From Hungatella sp. UBA5982 (GTDB lineage Bacteria > Bacillota > Clostridia > Lachnospirales > Lachnospiraceae), in the NCBI GenBank assembly GCA_002429965.1, contig DJBG01000055.1, positions 9,067 to 15,618 on the forward strand: a stretch of 6,552 bases of DNA. The letters run 5' to 3'. Made by a program: the position numbers and the translations under genes. Position 1 is the stretch's first letter. Each line of letters starts with the position of its first letter. Of the stretch, positions 5,120-6,552 are shown in pieces. The notes beneath the pieces were generated by a model. That model had not been told where the DNA came from. It did not search any database and saw only the letters and a program-made list of their open reading frames with translations.

Positions 5120-6552
5120 CTATAAAAGAGGGGACAGCAGCCTGCTGCCCTGTTCCTTGATCCGGATGATAATACTTCTCTCCTCATAAACCTCTCTTGT
5201 GATCTCTTTGCACACCTTTAGGTCTTCTAAGAACAGAGCCTCCAGCCTGCGGGTGGTCTCCTCGTCGTAGATTACGGCATTCACTTCAAAATTAAGCTCA
5301 AAGCTTCGAATATCCATATTTGCAGTGCCATAAGAGCTTACTTTTCCGTCGGTCATGACCCCCTTGGAATGGAGAAATCCGTTTTCATAAGTATAGCATC
5401 TGGCTCCGGCAGATATTAAATCTCCCACATAGGAATAGGAAGCCCAGTAAACAAAGGGGTGATCCGGCTTACAGGGGATCATAAGCCTTACATCCACACC
5501 GGAACGTGCAGCTACCTGCAAAGTGGAAAGCACAGCATCATCAGGCACAAAATAGGGCGTCTGGATGTAGATGTGATTCCTGGCCTTTGAAAACAGGCGG
5601 ATATAATTGTCCCGGATCTGACGGCTCCTCGCATCCGGGCCGCTTGCAATTATCTGGATTCCAAGTTGTTTATCCTCACTATTTATGTCAACCACTCCGA
5701 GTAATTCCAGGCACCTTCCGTCTTCGTCTTCACAAAAATATTTCATGTTTCTAAACAGGTTTTCTCCTGTTGCATAATTCCAGTCCAGGGCAAAGCGGAT
5801 CTGGAGGCTTAACACGGAGCCTCCCTGCAGCTTTAAATGGGTGTCTCTCCAATAACCGAACCTGGCATCCTTGGAAATGTATTCCCGGCCGATGTTAAAG
5901 CCCCCCACATATCCGACCCTGTTGTCAATGACCACGATCTTTCTGTGGTTTCTGTAATTTACCCGAAGCTGGAGCCTGCCAAGTATGGGAGGGAAAAAGA
6001 TTCCCACCTTTACCCCGTTTTCCTTGAGCCGGTTCCATTTGTTCTTTGGCATGAAACGCCCTCCCATGCCGTCGCAGAGAATGCGTACTTCAACCCCTGC
6101 TCTGGCCCGCTCGATGAGGATGGGGATCATGGAAACAAACACTTCATCATCCTTAATGATGTAATACTGCATATGAATGAAATGGGCCGCATTGGAAAGC
6201 TCCATTCTTAAATCTTTAAATTTTTCCTCACCATCAGCAAATATCTCAACCGTGTTGTCAACAGTCAGCACTGATCCGGAAGTCTCTAAATTGTATACCA
6301 CCAGATCCTCATAGTCACGGGACAAAGAGGATACCAGGCTGATGTCATGATTTTTTAGAAATTCCTCCTGGTTTTTTGCGGAATAACGCACACGGTCTTC
6401 CACTTCCTTAATCCGGAACAGCTTGCCCTTGCGCATATCCTGGCCCAAAAGCAGATAAACAAGAATGCCGAATACGGGAACAAAATACAGGGCCAGGAGC
6501 CAGGTCCAGACCGCTTTGGGATCGCGGCGCTGGAAAAATACGATGATAATTG
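5120..6552 (-). CDS. cls: Cardiolipin synthase (two-HKD phospholipase D family), N-terminus cut by the window edge
   Basis: A membrane enzyme joining two phosphatidylglycerol molecules into cardiolipin with release of glycerol. The frame is open to the right edge, giving 476 visible residues. Seen: the end of one hydrophobic segment, then QRRDPKAVWTWLL and a second segment FVPVFGILVYLLLGQDM, which is the usual N-terminal membrane hairpin (PLDNc type); then two HxKxxxxD catalytic motifs, HRKIVVID at nt 5947-5924 followed by GYVGGFNIG, and HSKGVMTD at nt 5371-5348 followed by GTANMDIRSFELNFEVN. YIQTPYFVPD and other conserved blocks lie between. Only a short N-terminal piece is missing (full-length family members are about 480-510 residues). 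The TTG at 6448 lies within the membrane segment and is not a start. The gene ends 44 bp before the CmpB-family gene, with a hairpin at its 3' end. Confidence 0.93.
   Translation of the reverse strand, partial: IIIVFFQRRDPKAVWTWLLALYFVPVFGILVYLLLGQDMRKGKLFRIKEVEDRVRYSAKNQEEFLKNHDISLVSSLSRDYEDLVVYNLETSGSVLTVDNTVEIFADGEEKFKDLRMELSNAAHFIHMQYYIIKDDEVFVSMIPILIERARAGVEVRILCDGMGGRFMPKNKWNRLKENGVKVGIFFPPILGRLQLRVNYRNHRKIVVIDNRVGYVGGFNIGREYISKDARFGYWRDTHLKLQGGSVLSLQIRFALDWNYATGENLFRNMKYFCEDEDGRCLELLGVVDINSEDKQLGIQIIASGPDARSRQIRDNYIRLFSKARNHIYIQTPYFVPDDAVLSTLQVAARSGVDVRLMIPCKPDHPFVYWASYSYVGDLISAGARCYTYENGFLHSKGVMTDGKVSSYGTANMDIRSFELNFEVNAVIYDEETTRRLEALFLEDLKVCKEITREVYEERSIIIRIKEQGSRLLSPLL
5123..5150 (-). 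terminator. Possible terminator hairpin inside the last codons of cls
   Basis: On the minus strand GGG-CAGCA (5150-5143) pairs with TGCTG-T-CCC (5139-5131, one bulged base) across a 3-nt loop, followed by CTCTTTTATA. The stem lies in the final codons and the U-rich part covers the stop codon region. It resembles a compact rho-independent terminator, which would fit the separate promoter candidate for the next gene. The U-run is short, so partial readthrough is likely. Confidence 0.45.

Noticed and set aside
5506..6211. Plus-strand open frames antisense to cls (5506-5754, 5837-6211)
   Set aside because: They are antisense to conserved HKD-domain coding sequence with no family resemblance.
6446..6448. 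TTG 6448 as the start of cardiolipin synthase
   Set aside because: The same frame continues upstream to the window edge and encodes the expected membrane segments, so the TTG is an internal Leu codon.

Overview
This window holds six protein-coding genes, all on the minus strand, so transcription runs from the right edge to the left edge. The organism looks like a Gram-positive, low-to-mid GC Firmicute, most plausibly a Clostridia / Lachnospiraceae-type bacterium. This rests on strong AGGAGG-type ribosome binding sites, the fused chorismate mutase-prephenate dehydratase with its ACT domain, a clostridial two-HKD cardiolipin synthase, the CmpB-type small membrane protein, and the pairing of a DUF815 AAA+ ATPase with a divergent Ppx/GppA protein. 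The genus cannot be fixed from the sequence alone.

Layout in transcription order: (1) cardiolipin synthase (6552-5120, N-terminus cut by the right edge), which ends in a hairpin plus U-rich tail; (2) a small CmpB-family membrane protein (5075-4605); (3) a PlsC-like 1-acylglycerol-3-phosphate acyltransferase (4550-3789), preceded by a clear TATAAT promoter; (4) bifunctional pheA (3751-2615), 37 bp after plsC and probably co-transcribed with it; (5) an intergenic stretch of about 240 bp with several inverted repeats, including a probable rho-independent terminator (2476-2512) and a 16-bp dyad directly upstream of the next ribosome binding site; (6) a DUF815 AAA+ ATPase (2371-992); (7) a Ppx/GppA-family protein (970-1, C-terminus cut by the left edge), 21 bp after the ATPase and surely in the same operon.

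Functionally, the right half is about membrane phospholipid: phosphatidic acid synthesis (PlsC), cardiolipin synthesis (Cls), and an uncharacterised polytopic membrane protein between them. pheA links this block to phenylalanine synthesis through transcription rather than through shared chemistry. The left half pairs an uncharacterised AAA+ ATPase with a Ppx/GppA protein whose second phosphate-binding motif is altered, so its activity should not be assumed.

No mobile element, CRISPR array, tRNA or rRNA was seen. The most interesting points are the mutually exclusive RNA hairpins that could control access to the DUF815 ribosome binding site, the altered TRF motif in PheA, the altered active-site motifs in the Ppx/GppA protein, and the CmpB-family protein sitting between two phospholipid enzymes. 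Most of the window is ordinary housekeeping sequence.
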